Source: Limnohabitans sp. 2KL-1 (GTDB taxonomy: Bacteria; Pseudomonadota; Gammaproteobacteria; Burkholderiales; Burkholderiaceae_C). Taken from it: a stretch of 64,000 nucleotides of DNA. The first letter of the stretch is position 1, and each line of letters starts with the position of its first letter. The stretch is taken from the NCBI RefSeq assembly GCF_003063435.1, contig NZ_NESL01000002.1:124001-188000 (forward strand). Direction: 5' to 3'. The notes under the pieces are model-generated. The model saw only the letters and a program-made list of their open reading frames with translations. It was not told the origin of the DNA and ran no database searches. Positions 15,863-24,687 of the stretch are shown one piece after another. A program made the translations under genes and the position numbers.

Positions 15863-17812
15863 GTGACCGGCACATTGACTTCTGAGCCCCCCAAGCGGGA
15901 ACAGCAAGGACCGTCAGCAAACGACACAGCCTGGTTGACCCACGTTCAAGACCAAGTCAGGCATGCGCTGGACACCCACACCGCCGACGCCACTGCGGCA
16001 GCACCACCGCCCCGCCCTTGGCATGTGGTGGAGATCGGCTTTGGCCTGGGCCTGCATTTTTTGAGCAGCTGGCAGGCGTGGCGCAACACCGCGCACAGGT
16101 CCTCCCGGCTTTTCTACACCGCGGTCGGCCTGGCATGGCCCTGTGCAGAGCACTGGCAGGGCATCGCGCGCCGCTGGCCTGAACTGCAAGCGCTGACCGA
16201 CCCTTTGATGCCTTTGTGGCACGGACTGATGCCGGGCATGCACCGGCTGGTGCTTGACGGTGGACGTGTACAACTGACCGTGTGCGTCGGTGAACCCGAC
16301 AAGATGCTGCGCGAGCTGGACACCGCCGCAGACTGCCTGTGGATCACGCAAGCCTTTTTGTCATCCGAACCGCCCCCATCGGGCGCAGCGCCCTGTGCGT
16401 CACCCTTGCAGGGCGTGAATGCCCAGCGCGGCGTTTCACAGCGTCCACAGATCCCGTGGCCCGCCCTGTCACGCTTGTGCAAAACGGGCACCCATTTGCT
16501 GATCACCGAGAACGCTGCGCCCGACCTGCTGGACGCTGATCCGGCATGGCACCCAAGTGGCTTTGCACAACCGAGCTTCAGCGCCACCGGCAGCGTCACA
16601 GCACGCTACCAGCCCGCCTGGACCCCGCGCCAGCGTTTGCGACAAAGCTTGCCGCCCCAGCCCCTGCAAGCCTTGGTGATTGGCGCGGGCTTGTCGGGTT
16701 CGGCTGTCGCGCACAGCCTGGCCATGCGGGGATGGTCGGTCACCGTCATCGATCAGGGCAGCGGGGTGGGCGCAGGCGCATCCGGCTTGCCCGCCGGTTT
16801 GGCGGCACCGCATGTCTCGCCCGATGACAGCGTGCTGTCACGCATCAGCCGTGCGGGGGTGCGCGCCACGCTGCAACGGGCGCAATCGGTGTTGAAAGCA
16901 GGCAGCGATTGGGCACACTCGGGCGTGTTGGAGCACCGCGTCGAAGGCAAACGCAGCCTGCCAGCGGGTGATGCCTGGCCGGCAGCAGGACACACCTGGA
17001 GCACGCCGGCATCGGCGGCACAAATCGCTGCGGCCGGCGTGCCTGAAACATCCTCAGCGCTGTGGCATGGCTTGGCGGGCTGGATACGCCCCCGTCAACT
17101 GGTCGCAGCGCAGCTGCAAACCCCTGGTGTGCAGGTGTTGTGGGGGCAGCGCATTGATCGCATCGAACGCACCGGCGAGAGCTGGTCAGCCTTGGACGCG
17201 CAGGGCCGTGTGCTGGGCCAAGCCCCTTTGCTGGTGATCGCCAGCGCCTACGACAGCATGGCCCTGCTCAACAACCTGCCCGAGCTGTCCGTGCCGCTGA
17301 ACCCCTTGCGCGGGCAAATAAGTTACGGCGCGATGACCGAGCTGAACGAGGCGCAGCGCCAACCATTACCCCCTTTTCCGGTCAACGGTCACGGCAGTTT
17401 CATCCACGGCGTGCCCTCGCCACAAGGACAACACAGTTGGTACATCGGCTCCACGTTTGAGCGCGACTGCACGCAGGCACCGGTGCGCGAGACGGACCAT
17501 GCCGCCAACCAACTGCGCCTGGCCAAACTGCTGCCCGAGTTGGGTCATGCCCTGAAACCGTCGTTCGATTCAGGGGGCGTCCAGGGTTGGGCAGGACTGC
17601 GTTGCACTCTGCCCGACCGACTGCCCGCAGTCGGCCCGATCGATGAACAACGCTACCCGGGTTTGTGGATGAGTGCAGGCATGGGCGCCCGGGGCATCAG
17701 CCTGGCCGTCTTGTGTGGCGAACTCACGGCAGCCTGGCTCCACAACGAACCGCTGCCGCTCGCCCCGTCGCTGGCCAAACACCTGATGGCCCAGCGGTTT
17801 GCGCGTCACTGA
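15863..17812 (+). CDS. mnmC: MnmC-type bifunctional tRNA modification protein (FAD domain intact, methyltransferase domain degenerate)
   Basis: MnmC makes mnm5(s2)U34 in tRNA: its C-terminal FAD domain removes the carboxymethyl group and its N-terminal domain methylates. The protein has 649 residues and starts at a GTG 9 bases after yggX. The N-terminal half (about 1-255) keeps the SAM loop VVEIGFGLGLHFL but has lost the expected substrate residues at the start. Where E. coli has the catalytic D-G-F-x-P segment, this protein reads DCLWITQAFLSS. The C-terminal half has the FAD motif VIGAGLSGSAVAHSLAMRGW and the DAO-family ending GWAGLRCTLPDRLPAVGP and GMGARGISLA. Methyl transfer is therefore doubtful while the oxidase step looks intact. 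Confidence 0.85.
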   Translation: MTGTLTSEPPKREQQGPSANDTAWLTHVQDQVRHALDTHTADATAAAPPPRPWHVVEIGFGLGLHFLSSWQAWRNTAHRSSRLFYTAVGLAWPCAEHWQGIARRWPELQALTDPLMPLWHGLMPGMHRLVLDGGRVQLTVCVGEPDKMLRELDTAADCLWITQAFLSSEPPPSGAAPCASPLQGVNAQRGVSQRPQIPWPALSRLCKTGTHLLITENAAPDLLDADPAWHPSGFAQPSFSATGSVTARYQPAWTPRQRLRQSLPPQPLQALVIGAGLSGSAVAHSLAMRGWSVTVIDQGSGVGAGASGLPAGLAAPHVSPDDSVLSRISRAGVRATLQRAQSVLKAGSDWAHSGVLEHRVEGKRSLPAGDAWPAAGHTWSTPASAAQIAAAGVPETSSALWHGLAGWIRPRQLVAAQLQTPGVQVLWGQRIDRIERTGESWSALDAQGRVLGQAPLLVIASAYDSMALLNNLPELSVPLNPLRGQISYGAMTELNEAQRQPLPPFPVNGHGSFIHGVPSPQGQHSWYIGSTFERDCTQAPVRETDHAANQLRLAKLLPELGHALKPSFDSGGVQGWAGLRCTLPDRLPAVGPIDEQRYPGLWMSAGMGARGISLAVLCGELTAAWLHNEPLPLAPSLAKHLMAQRFARH

Positions 17813-17965
17813 ATTCAAATTTCACACAACCACCCCCATCACCGAAGGCAAGCCCCGGCTGGGCATCAGGTTCACATCTGAAAACCCTGTAAGAATTTGA
17901 AAAGCGGGAATGTGCACTTTGGTTGGTGTCTAATCAAAGCCCTGTTTCGAATTGCCTTGCCCGCC

Positions 17966-19273
17966 ATGACTTCTTGGTCCTCCTCGCCAGAACACGCCCG
18001 CATCGAACCGACCGTTCGGGCCGCCCCAGACCTGTCGGAATTTGCTGACGCCGTGTTGCACCAGGGCCAAAGCCTGATGGTCTGGCGTCCCGCAAACGTC
18101 TTGCTGCTGGGCCTGGCACAGTCGCTGCAGGCGCATTGGCAAAGCCAATGGCCGGACATGGCGATCACCCATTTTTCGGGACAGCAACCAGCCAATCTGC
18201 TGGGCCAAATCAACGAAAAACTCAGCCAGCAAAACCTGCGGCAGCTCACGCCGCCTGGCCCTGCGCTCGCACCGGAAGGCATCTGGTTTGTGCACGACGC
18301 CGAATACCTGTCCGCCGATGAATTGTTTTTATTGCTGCGCCTGAATGCCCATTTTCCCGGTTGGACCATCCGCTGGGTGCTGCTCTTGAATGCGTCAACG
18401 CCCCTGAGCCCTGACAAGCAAACCCTGCTGAACCAAGACATGAAGCACTGGCTGAAATGGCAGATCGATGGGGCCGACCATCGCCCTGCACCGCCTGCTC
18501 TGACTTCTCTGCCGGTGGTGCCAGGGCAAGCGCCTGCAACATGGGCCCTCGTGCCCCAGCCGCAGATACGGCGCACCGCCATCACACCCCAACCCTACAA
18601 AACCGCCGCCATCGGTTTGCTGATGGCGCTGCTCTTGGGGGCAGGACTCTTGCTGATGTGGCCTGCATCACCCCCCGGCGAACGCCCTGCTGCGGGCCTG
18701 ACCGGTTCAGCCTTGTCGAACCCGACCCCGGCGTTGGGGCCAGCCACAGGCACGCCCACCCCGCCTACAGCCGAGACCCTGGCACCGCATGCCGTGACAG
18801 GCTCCGAATCCATGCCCCGGGAGCCTGCTGCGCCAACCCCGGCAAAACCTGCTGCCCCGACTTCTGCGCCCGACCGGCTGCCCGGATGGGCCGCCAGTGA
18901 CACCACCACGCAGCCACCAACACCGCTGCGTGCGGCCATGCCCGATGTGGCCATCCGCGGCCACCGCTGGCTGGCCGGTTTGCCCAAAGAGAGCTTCGTG
19001 CTGGAACACGGGGTTTTTGAAAGCGCCCAGCAAGCCCAGCGACTGATCAAGGCGCAAGCCGAATTGGCCAACGCCCGCATCGTCATGCTCCAATCACTGA
19101 AGGGTGCGCCTGCCCGCTACCTGGTCGTAACGGGACCTTTTCGTTCGCAAGAACGCGCCCAAAATTTCAAGGCACGCCAACAACTGCCGCCCCAGACACA
19201 CATTGAAGAAGTGTCCCGGGTCTTGCAGCAAAGCCTGGCGCCAAGCCCGCGCGAGGCTCAGGCCCGGCCTTGA
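17966..19273 (+). CDS. SPOR-domain membrane protein (DamX-like)
   Basis: Probable cell-envelope protein of 435 residues. The N-terminal half (1-200) is soluble and resembles a degenerate ATPase-like module, with no Walker A visible. One membrane span lies near residues 212-232 (IGLLMALLLGAGLLLMW). A long Pro/Ala/Thr-rich linker follows, and a C-terminal SPOR-like domain (HGVFESAQQAQRLIKAQ, RYLVVTGPFRSQERAQNF) would bind denuded peptidoglycan at the septum. The ATG at 17966 is preferred to the TTG at 17897. The layout resembles DamX of gammaproteobacteria. Confidence 0.75.
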   Translation: MTSWSSSPEHARIEPTVRAAPDLSEFADAVLHQGQSLMVWRPANVLLLGLAQSLQAHWQSQWPDMAITHFSGQQPANLLGQINEKLSQQNLRQLTPPGPALAPEGIWFVHDAEYLSADELFLLLRLNAHFPGWTIRWVLLLNASTPLSPDKQTLLNQDMKHWLKWQIDGADHRPAPPALTSLPVVPGQAPATWALVPQPQIRRTAITPQPYKTAAIGLLMALLLGAGLLLMWPASPPGERPAAGLTGSALSNPTPALGPATGTPTPPTAETLAPHAVTGSESMPREPAAPTPAKPAAPTSAPDRLPGWAASDTTTQPPTPLRAAMPDVAIRGHRWLAGLPKESFVLEHGVFESAQQAQRLIKAQAELANARIVMLQSLKGAPARYLVVTGPFRSQERAQNFKARQQLPPQTHIEEVSRVLQQSLAPSPREAQARP

Positions 19274-19338
19274 CCTCGGGGACAGCACGGCTTAGCGGCC
19301 GCTCAACGGTGCTTTGCACAACTGTCCTGGATGCAGCC

Positions 19339-20538
19339 TTACTTTGAGGCCTCGGCCGGGCGACGCGCCTTCACATAAGCGTCCGTAGGCTGGTAGTGCT
19401 TGCCGTCGGCATAGCGCCACTGCACCATCGTGCCCTTGCCACCGCGCAAGTCGAGCTTGCCGACATAGGCACCCATGGTGGACTGCTGGTCAATCGCACG
19501 GAACTCGGCCGGGCCGAACGGGGTGCTGAATTTCAGGCCGCGCATGGCGATGACCAGCTTTTCGTTGTCGGTCGAGTTGGCTTTTTTGATGCCCGCAAAG
19601 ATGGCCTGCATGGTGGCGTAGCCCACGACCGAGCCGACCTTGGGGTTCTCGTTGAACTTCTTGTAGTAGTTGGCCGCAAAGCTGGCGTGTTCTTTGTTGT
19701 CGAGCTGGTCCCAAGGGTAGCCGGTCACGATCCAGCCCTTGGGCGTTTCGTCTTTGAGCACTTCCAGGTACTCGGGCTCGCCGGACAACAGCGACACCAC
19801 GAGCGTCTTGGGGAAGACATTGCGCTGGTTGCCTTCGCGCACCAGCTTGGCCAGGTCCGCGCCAAAAGTCACATTGAAGATGGCGTCGGGTTTGCTGGCC
19901 ATGGTGGCGGTCAGGGTGCTGCCCGCGTCGATCTTGCCCTGGGCGGGCCACTGCTCGCCCACAAACTCCACATCGGGGCGCTTGGCTTTGAGCAGCTCCT
20001 TGAAGCTGGCCACCGCGCTTTGGCCGTATTCGTAATTGGGCGCGATGGTGGCCCAGCGCTTGGCGGGCAGCTTGGCTGCTTCTTCGACCAGCATGGCCGC
20101 TTGCATGTAAGTGCTGGGGCGCAGGCGGAAGGTGTAGCGGTTGCCTTTGTCCCAGACGATGGCGTCGGTCAGCGGCTCACTGGCCACAAACAGGCGTTTG
20201 TTTTTGGCGGCGTGGTCGGCCAGGGCCAGGCCCACGTTGGACAAAAAGCCCCCGGCCAGCACATCGACTTTTTCTTTGGAACTCAGCTCAATCGCATGGC
20301 GCAAAGCTTCTTCGGGCTTGCCGGCGTCGTCCCGGGCGATGACTTCGACCTTGCGGCCCAGCAAGCCGCCTTGGGCGTTGATTTCTTCGACCGCCAGCTG
20401 CCAGCCTTGCTTGTAGGGCTGGGTGAACTGCGGAATGGCGGAATAGCTGTTGATTTCCCCGATTTTGATCGGGGTTTGGGCCATGACGGTGGTCGTGGCG
20501 GCGGCGGTCAGCAGACCGGTGGCAATAAGGCGGTTCAT
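19339..20538 (-). CDS. ABC transporter periplasmic binding protein (Liv/amide type), stand-alone
   Basis: Secreted solute-binding protein of 399 residues in the same superfamily as the LivK-like protein at 11040-12227 but clearly diverged. The signal peptide is MNRLIATGLLTAAATTTVMA and the mature start TPIKIGEINSYSAIPQF matches the Peripla_BP_6 group. No permease or ATPase genes flank it, so it may serve a transporter encoded elsewhere or the liv operon in this window. The SPOR gene ends convergently 65 bases away. Confidence 0.9.
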   Translation of the reverse strand: MNRLIATGLLTAAATTTVMAQTPIKIGEINSYSAIPQFTQPYKQGWQLAVEEINAQGGLLGRKVEVIARDDAGKPEEALRHAIELSSKEKVDVLAGGFLSNVGLALADHAAKNKRLFVASEPLTDAIVWDKGNRYTFRLRPSTYMQAAMLVEEAAKLPAKRWATIAPNYEYGQSAVASFKELLKAKRPDVEFVGEQWPAQGKIDAGSTLTATMASKPDAIFNVTFGADLAKLVREGNQRNVFPKTLVVSLLSGEPEYLEVLKDETPKGWIVTGYPWDQLDNKEHASFAANYYKKFNENPKVGSVVGYATMQAIFAGIKKANSTDNEKLVIAMRGLKFSTPFGPAEFRAIDQQSTMGAYVGKLDLRGGKGTMVQWRYADGKHYQPTDAYVKARRPAEASK

Positions 20539-20672
20539 AAAAATAGTCCTAGGGTTAACGTCGCAAAAGTGCGACTGTAGCAGCCCGTTTTTGGCCTGTT
20601 GCTGACTTGACGCACAAAACTGAAGTCATGAGGGGAATTGCAAGGGTCGGCCTCGGCCACAAAAATACCATG

Positions 20673-20724
20673 GCGTATGGGTCCAATACGCATGATTGAC
20701 AGCACGATTGACAACACCAATAAT
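20673..20724 (+). promoter_or_regulatory. Promoter and operator of the toxin-antitoxin operon
   Basis: TTGACA at 20696 and AATAAT at 20719 are spaced 17 bases apart, a near-consensus sigma-70 promoter 20-30 bases before the antitoxin gene. Just upstream, GCGTAT at 20673 and ATACGC at 20686 form an inverted repeat suited to autorepression by the antitoxin. A second TTGACA is at 20708. Confidence 0.7.
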
Positions 20725-20755
20725 CGCGACCATTGAAATTTAAATGGATCCCGCA

Positions 20756-21031
20756 ATGACACAACTCACAGCCAACGACCTCAAAGTACGCGGCATTGCG
20801 GCCATTGAATCCGTGCTCATCAACCACACCGAGGCCACCATCTCGGTACGCGGCAAAGATCGGTTTGTGGTCATGGACATGGCGCAGTACCACTACTTGC
20901 GCGAATGTGAGCTTGAAGCGGCACTGATGCAAAGCAAAGCTGACGTCGCAGCAGGCCGTGCTGTGCAAGAAAGCGCACAAGACCACATGGCACGCCTGGA
21001 CGCATTGCTCAACGACACAAGCGCGCACTAA
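20756..21031 (+). CDS. Type II antitoxin (Phd/YefM-like)
   Basis: Small protein of 91 residues. The N-terminal segment (NDLKVRGIAAIESVLINHTEATISVRGKDRFVVMDMAQYHYLRE) follows the Phd/YefM fold, in which a strand after the RGK turn leads to the MDMAQYHYL helix. The C-terminal tail is hydrophilic and would wrap the toxin. The ATG at 20756 is used; 20744 is an in-frame alternative. The toxin gene starts 5 bases after its stop. Confidence 0.8.
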   Translation: MTQLTANDLKVRGIAAIESVLINHTEATISVRGKDRFVVMDMAQYHYLRECELEAALMQSKADVAAGRAVQESAQDHMARLDALLNDTSAH

Positions 21032-21035
21032 GGCC

Positions 21036-21311
21036 GTGCCCTACACGCTGGTCATCACCGACGGCTACATGCGCCGTGCGGTACGGTTTTTCAAACGCCA
21101 CCCCGAGCTGCGCAACCCCTACGCCAAAACACTGGGGCTACTTGAGCTCAATCCACACCACCCGTCTTTGCGTTTGCATGCCTTGTCGGGTCGTCTGGCA
21201 GGCTTGCACTCGGTGTCGATCAACCTGTCATACCGCATCACCTTAGAGCTGATCATTCAAGACCAGCAAATCATCCTCATCAATGTGGGCGATCACGATA
21301 CGGTGTATTGA
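21036..21311 (+). CDS. Type II toxin of the RelE/ParE superfamily
   Basis: Small basic protein of 91 residues if read from the GTG at 21036. The core RRAVRFFKRHPELRNPYAKTL, NPHHPSLRLHALSGRLAGLHSVSINLSYRITLEL and the ending ILINVGDHDTVY match the YafQ/RelE-like fold, with the arginine of SYRI and the final His/Tyr as likely active-site residues. RelE members cut mRNA at the ribosome; ParE members poison gyrase. The GDHDxVY ending favours the RelE-like mRNase group. It is coupled to the upstream antitoxin. Confidence 0.82.
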   Translation: MPYTLVITDGYMRRAVRFFKRHPELRNPYAKTLGLLELNPHHPSLRLHALSGRLAGLHSVSINLSYRITLELIIQDQQIILINVGDHDTVY

Positions 21312-21325
21312 CTGGGGCTGGCTGG

Positions 21326-21480
21326 CTACACCCACAAAATCTGCACCCGCTTGCCCACGGCTTGGGCGTATTTTTGCAGGGTGCGCAGCGAGGGCGATGG
21401 CTTGCCAGTGAGCAGCGCTCGCTCAACGCGCCTCGACTCCGAGTGAACATCGACATGATGTTGGGGACCCTCTGCTGAAC
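21326..21480 (-). pseudogene. Remnant of an XRE-type HTH gene
   Basis: The C-terminal residues RVERALLTGKPSPSLRTLQK and KYAQAVGKRVQI match the end of HigA/XRE-type antitoxins. The N-terminal HTH is not readable in the same frame, and pieces appear in a neighbouring frame, so the gene looks frameshifted. It sits convergently 14 bases beyond the toxin gene. Confidence 0.45.
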
Positions 21481-21599
21481 TTTGGAGAGCTGAACAAATC
21501 GCAGACGAAGGCACGGACCCACTTCTTATAAGCATATGGCATATATACCCAACTAAAAAATCGTTGGTTTCAGCATAAAGCGCCTTTACAGTCTCGCCC

Positions 21600-22391
21600 A
21601 TGGTTGATTTGGCTTATGTCTTTGCAGGTTTCTTCGTTGGCACCATCGTGGGCCTGACGGGGGTGGGTGGCGGCTCGCTGATGACGCCGCTGCTCATCTT
21701 TTTCTTTGGCGTGAAGCCCTACATGGCGGTCGGCACCGACTTGTTGTTTGCCGCTTTCACCAAGCTGGGCGGCACCATCAGCTTTGCACGCCAGCGCATC
21801 GTGCCTTGGCGCGTGGTGGGTTTGCTCAGTGCGGGCAGCATCCCGGCTTGCCTCGTCACCCTGGGCTTTTTGCACTGGGTCGGCCCGGCCGATCCCCAAG
21901 TGCAGTCGCTGATGACCACCACACTGGGCGTGGCCTTGCTGCTGACGGCAGCGGCCATGCTTTACAAGGCGGTGCGCGGCAAACAAGTGCCTCGCCACCT
22001 GGCAGCAGCCGACGAAGCCCATGCCAGCACACCCCGCCACTGGAGCCTGCCGCTGCTGTTTGGCGCGCTGATCGGCACCCTGGTCACGCTGACCTCGGTG
22101 GGCGCAGGTGCCATTGGCGTGACGGTGCTGCTGGTGCTGTATCCTCTCCTGCCCTTGCCGCGCATCGTGGCGGCCGACATTGCCTATGCCGTGCCACTCA
22201 CGTTGGTGGCCGGTCTGGGCCATGCCTCGCTGGGCTCGGTGGACTGGCCACTTCTGGCCAAGCTGCTGGCCGGCTCACTCCCCGGCATCTGGCTGGGTTC
22301 GCGCCTGACACACCACACCCCTGACCGCGTGATCCGCTCTTTGCTGTCCGTGCTCCTCGCATGGGCTGGCACCAAGCTGGTCCTGATCTGA
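21600..22391 (+). CDS. TSUP-family sulfite/anion exporter (TauE/SafE)
   Basis: Inner-membrane transporter of 263 residues with about seven or eight hydrophobic segments. The family motifs GLTGVGGGSLMTPLL near residue 20 and TSVGAGAIGVTVLL in the second half form the two-fold repeat of TauE/SafE proteins. Being directly upstream of cysI (20 bases) suggests it moves sulfite or a related sulfur oxyanion for, or away from, the assimilation pathway. No clear Shine-Dalgarno sequence is seen before the ATG. Confidence 0.9.
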   Translation: MVDLAYVFAGFFVGTIVGLTGVGGGSLMTPLLIFFFGVKPYMAVGTDLLFAAFTKLGGTISFARQRIVPWRVVGLLSAGSIPACLVTLGFLHWVGPADPQVQSLMTTTLGVALLLTAAAMLYKAVRGKQVPRHLAAADEAHASTPRHWSLPLLFGALIGTLVTLTSVGAGAIGVTVLLVLYPLLPLPRIVAADIAYAVPLTLVAGLGHASLGSVDWPLLAKLLAGSLPGIWLGSRLTHHTPDRVIRSLLSVLLAWAGTKLVLI

Positions 22392-22411
22392 TTTTTTCTG
22401 TCCTCACCTCT

Positions 22412-24223
22412 ATGTACCAGTACACCGAATTTGACAAAGCCTTTGTTCGTGCCCGCGCCGCAGAGCACCGCGACCAGCTGGAGCGCTGGCAAAACGGTCA
22501 GCTGACCGACGAACAATTCCGCCCCCTGCGCCTGCAAAACGGCTGGTATGTGCAGCGCTACGCCCCCATGTTGCGCGTGGCCGTGCCTTACGGCGAAATC
22601 AACGCCGCCCAAATCAAGGTCCTGGCCAAAATCGCCCGTGAGTTCGACACGCCTGATGCTGCTTTGCTGGCCGAAGCTCAGGCCACACAAGACAAGCTGC
22701 CGGGCCTGGCCCCTCAACTGACCACCAACTACGGCCACTTCACCACCCGCCAGAACGTGCAGTTCAACTGGATTCCGCTCGACCAATCGGCCGACGTGAT
22801 GGAACTGCTGGCCACCGTGAACATGCACGGCATCCAGACCAGCGGCAACTGCATCCGCAACACCACCACCGACGAGCTGGCCGGCGTGGCCGTGGACGAA
22901 GTGGTCGATCCGCGCCCTTATGCCGAGCTGATCCGCCAGTGGAGCACGCTGCACCCCGAATTTGCGCACCTGCCGCGCAAGTTCAAGATCGCCATCACGG
23001 GCGCCACCGAAGACCGCGCCGCGATTGGCTGGCACGACGTGGGCCTGCAAGTGCTCAAGAATGACGCGGGCGAAGTCGGCTTCAAGGTGCTGGTGGGCGG
23101 CGGCATGGGCCGCACCCCGGTGAATGGCGTGGTCATCCGCGAGTTCTTGCCCTGGCAGGACATCATGAACTACCTCGAAGCCGTGGTGCGCGTCTACAAC
23201 CGCTGGGGCCGCCGCGACAACAAGTACAAGGCCCGCATCAAGATACTGGTCAAGGCCGAAGGCCAGCGCTACTTTGACGAAGTCGAGACCGAGTTCCGTG
23301 AAATCCTGGAGCGTGACGGCGCACCCCACACCCTGCCGCAAGCCGAGCTCGACCGCGTGAAAGCCGGGTTTGTAGACCCTGCCCTTCAGCTTCCCGAAAA
23401 CACAGACGAGTGGCTGGCCCAGGCCGAAGCGGCCCTCAGCATCGAAGCGGCCAAAACACCCGCCTTTGCCCGCTGGCTGGCGCGCAATGTGCGTCCGCAC
23501 CGCAATCCGCAACTGCGCGCCGTGTCGCTGTCCTTCAAGCGCCCCGGTTACGCCCCGGGCGATGCCACAGCCGAACAGCTGGATGCCGCTGCGGCCCTGA
23601 TCGAGAAATACTCGGCTGGTGAAGCCCGCGTGTCGCACACCCAAAACCTGCTGCTGCCCTGGGTGCGCCTGGACCAGCTGCACGCCCTGTGGCTCGAAGC
23701 CAAGGCACTGGGCGTGGCCCAGCCCAACATTGGCCTCTTGACCGACATGATCGCCTGCCCCGGCGGCGACTACTGCGCGCTGGCCAATGCCCGCTCCATC
23801 CCGACGGCCAGCGCCATTCTTGAGCGCTACCAAGACCTGGACGAACTCGAAGACCTGGGCCACATCGACTTCCACATCAGCGGCTGCATCAACTCCTGCG
23901 GTCACCACCACTCGGGCCACATCGGCATCCTGGGCGTGGACAAGGACGGCAAGGAGTGGTACCAGGTCACGCTCGGCGGATCGGACGGCAAAGACCTGTC
24001 CGGCGCGGCCACGCCCGGCAAGGTGGTCGGCCCGTCGTTCTCCTCGTTCGAGGTGCCCGACGTGATCGAAGCCATCCTCGAGACCTACAAGCAAGTGCGC
24101 GTGGCAGCTGCCAACGGCAAGCAAGAAGCCTTCATCGAGACGCTGCGCCGTGTCGGCCAGGACCCGTTCAAGGCCGCCGCCAACGCAGCCCGCCATCCAG
24201 CCGCAGACGCTGAAACGGTCTGA
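22412..24223 (+). CDS. cysI: Sulfite reductase hemoprotein (CysI-type)
   Basis: Reduces sulfite to sulfide with a coupled siroheme and 4Fe-4S cluster. The 603-residue protein has two ferredoxin-like/NiR-SiR repeats. The cluster ligands are in IACPGGDYCALAN and GCINSCGHHHSGHIG (C-x6-C and C-x3-C). The first half carries the siroheme-binding TNYGHFTTRQNVQFNW and SGNCIRNTTTDELAG. It is the single-subunit, ferredoxin- or unknown-donor type common in betaproteobacteria, since no cysJ is near. It starts at the ATG at 22412. Confidence 0.94.
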   Translation: MYQYTEFDKAFVRARAAEHRDQLERWQNGQLTDEQFRPLRLQNGWYVQRYAPMLRVAVPYGEINAAQIKVLAKIAREFDTPDAALLAEAQATQDKLPGLAPQLTTNYGHFTTRQNVQFNWIPLDQSADVMELLATVNMHGIQTSGNCIRNTTTDELAGVAVDEVVDPRPYAELIRQWSTLHPEFAHLPRKFKIAITGATEDRAAIGWHDVGLQVLKNDAGEVGFKVLVGGGMGRTPVNGVVIREFLPWQDIMNYLEAVVRVYNRWGRRDNKYKARIKILVKAEGQRYFDEVETEFREILERDGAPHTLPQAELDRVKAGFVDPALQLPENTDEWLAQAEAALSIEAAKTPAFARWLARNVRPHRNPQLRAVSLSFKRPGYAPGDATAEQLDAAAALIEKYSAGEARVSHTQNLLLPWVRLDQLHALWLEAKALGVAQPNIGLLTDMIACPGGDYCALANARSIPTASAILERYQDLDELEDLGHIDFHISGCINSCGHHHSGHIGILGVDKDGKEWYQVTLGGSDGKDLSGAATPGKVVGPSFSSFEVPDVIEAILETYKQVRVAAANGKQEAFIETLRRVGQDPFKAAANAARHPAADAETV

Positions 24224-24241
24224 GCACAGGGAAAGCAACAC

Positions 24242-24616
24242 ATGAAAATCATTTCCAAACAAGAACACCAGACCGCCAGCCAAACCGGCGTCCTGGAACT
24301 CGCCAACGACCTGGACCCACGCACGCTCGACCTGAACGGTGTCACCCGCATCGACCTGCAGTTCCCGGCCTTCACCGATGGCCGCGCTTACAGCCAAGCC
24401 TTTTTGCTGCGTCGTCGACTGGGTTTTGCCGGTGAGCTGCGTGCCACAGGCGACGTGCTGATCGACCAGCTGGTGCAAATGCAGCGCACCGGCTTCGACG
24501 TGGCCGTGCTGGCCGATGGCGTGGATGCCAGTGCCGCCCAGCGCCAGCTGGACCGCTATGCCGGTTTCTACCAAGGCTCGGCCGTCGAGACGCAACCTCA
24601 TTTTGCAAAGGCCTGA
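24242..24616 (+). CDS. DUF934 family protein
   Basis: A 124-residue protein that regularly sits between cysI and cysH in proteobacteria. Visible signatures are NDLDPRTLDLNGVTRIDLQFPAFTDGRAYSQAFLLRRRLGFAGELRATGDVLIDQL and a tail around GFYQGS. No catalytic motif is evident. It starts 18 bases after cysI and its position indicates an accessory role in sulfite reduction; the exact function is unknown. Confidence 0.9.
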   Translation: MKIISKQEHQTASQTGVLELANDLDPRTLDLNGVTRIDLQFPAFTDGRAYSQAFLLRRRLGFAGELRATGDVLIDQLVQMQRTGFDVAVLADGVDASAAQRQLDRYAGFYQGSAVETQPHFAKA

Positions 24617-24678
24617 CGTCACTGCGAGCGAAGCGCGGCAGCCCAGTGCCGGATCGCCACGCTGCGCTCGCGATGACG
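24617..24678. repeat. Palindromic repeat between DUF934 and cysH
   Basis: CGTCACTGCGAGCG at the left and CGCTCGCGATGACG at the right form an imperfect hairpin. The CGTCA-TGCGAGCG sequence type is a dispersed repeat seen in many bacteria. The right end lies 9 bases before the cysH ATG. Confidence 0.75.
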
Positions 24679-24687
24679 CGTAACCAC

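Noticed and set aside
22184-24622. 812-residue open frame antisense to cysI
   Set aside because: It is a by-product of high GC codon use; cysI on the other strand has full family motifs and cluster ligands, while the antisense frame has low-complexity His/Gly/Val-rich composition.
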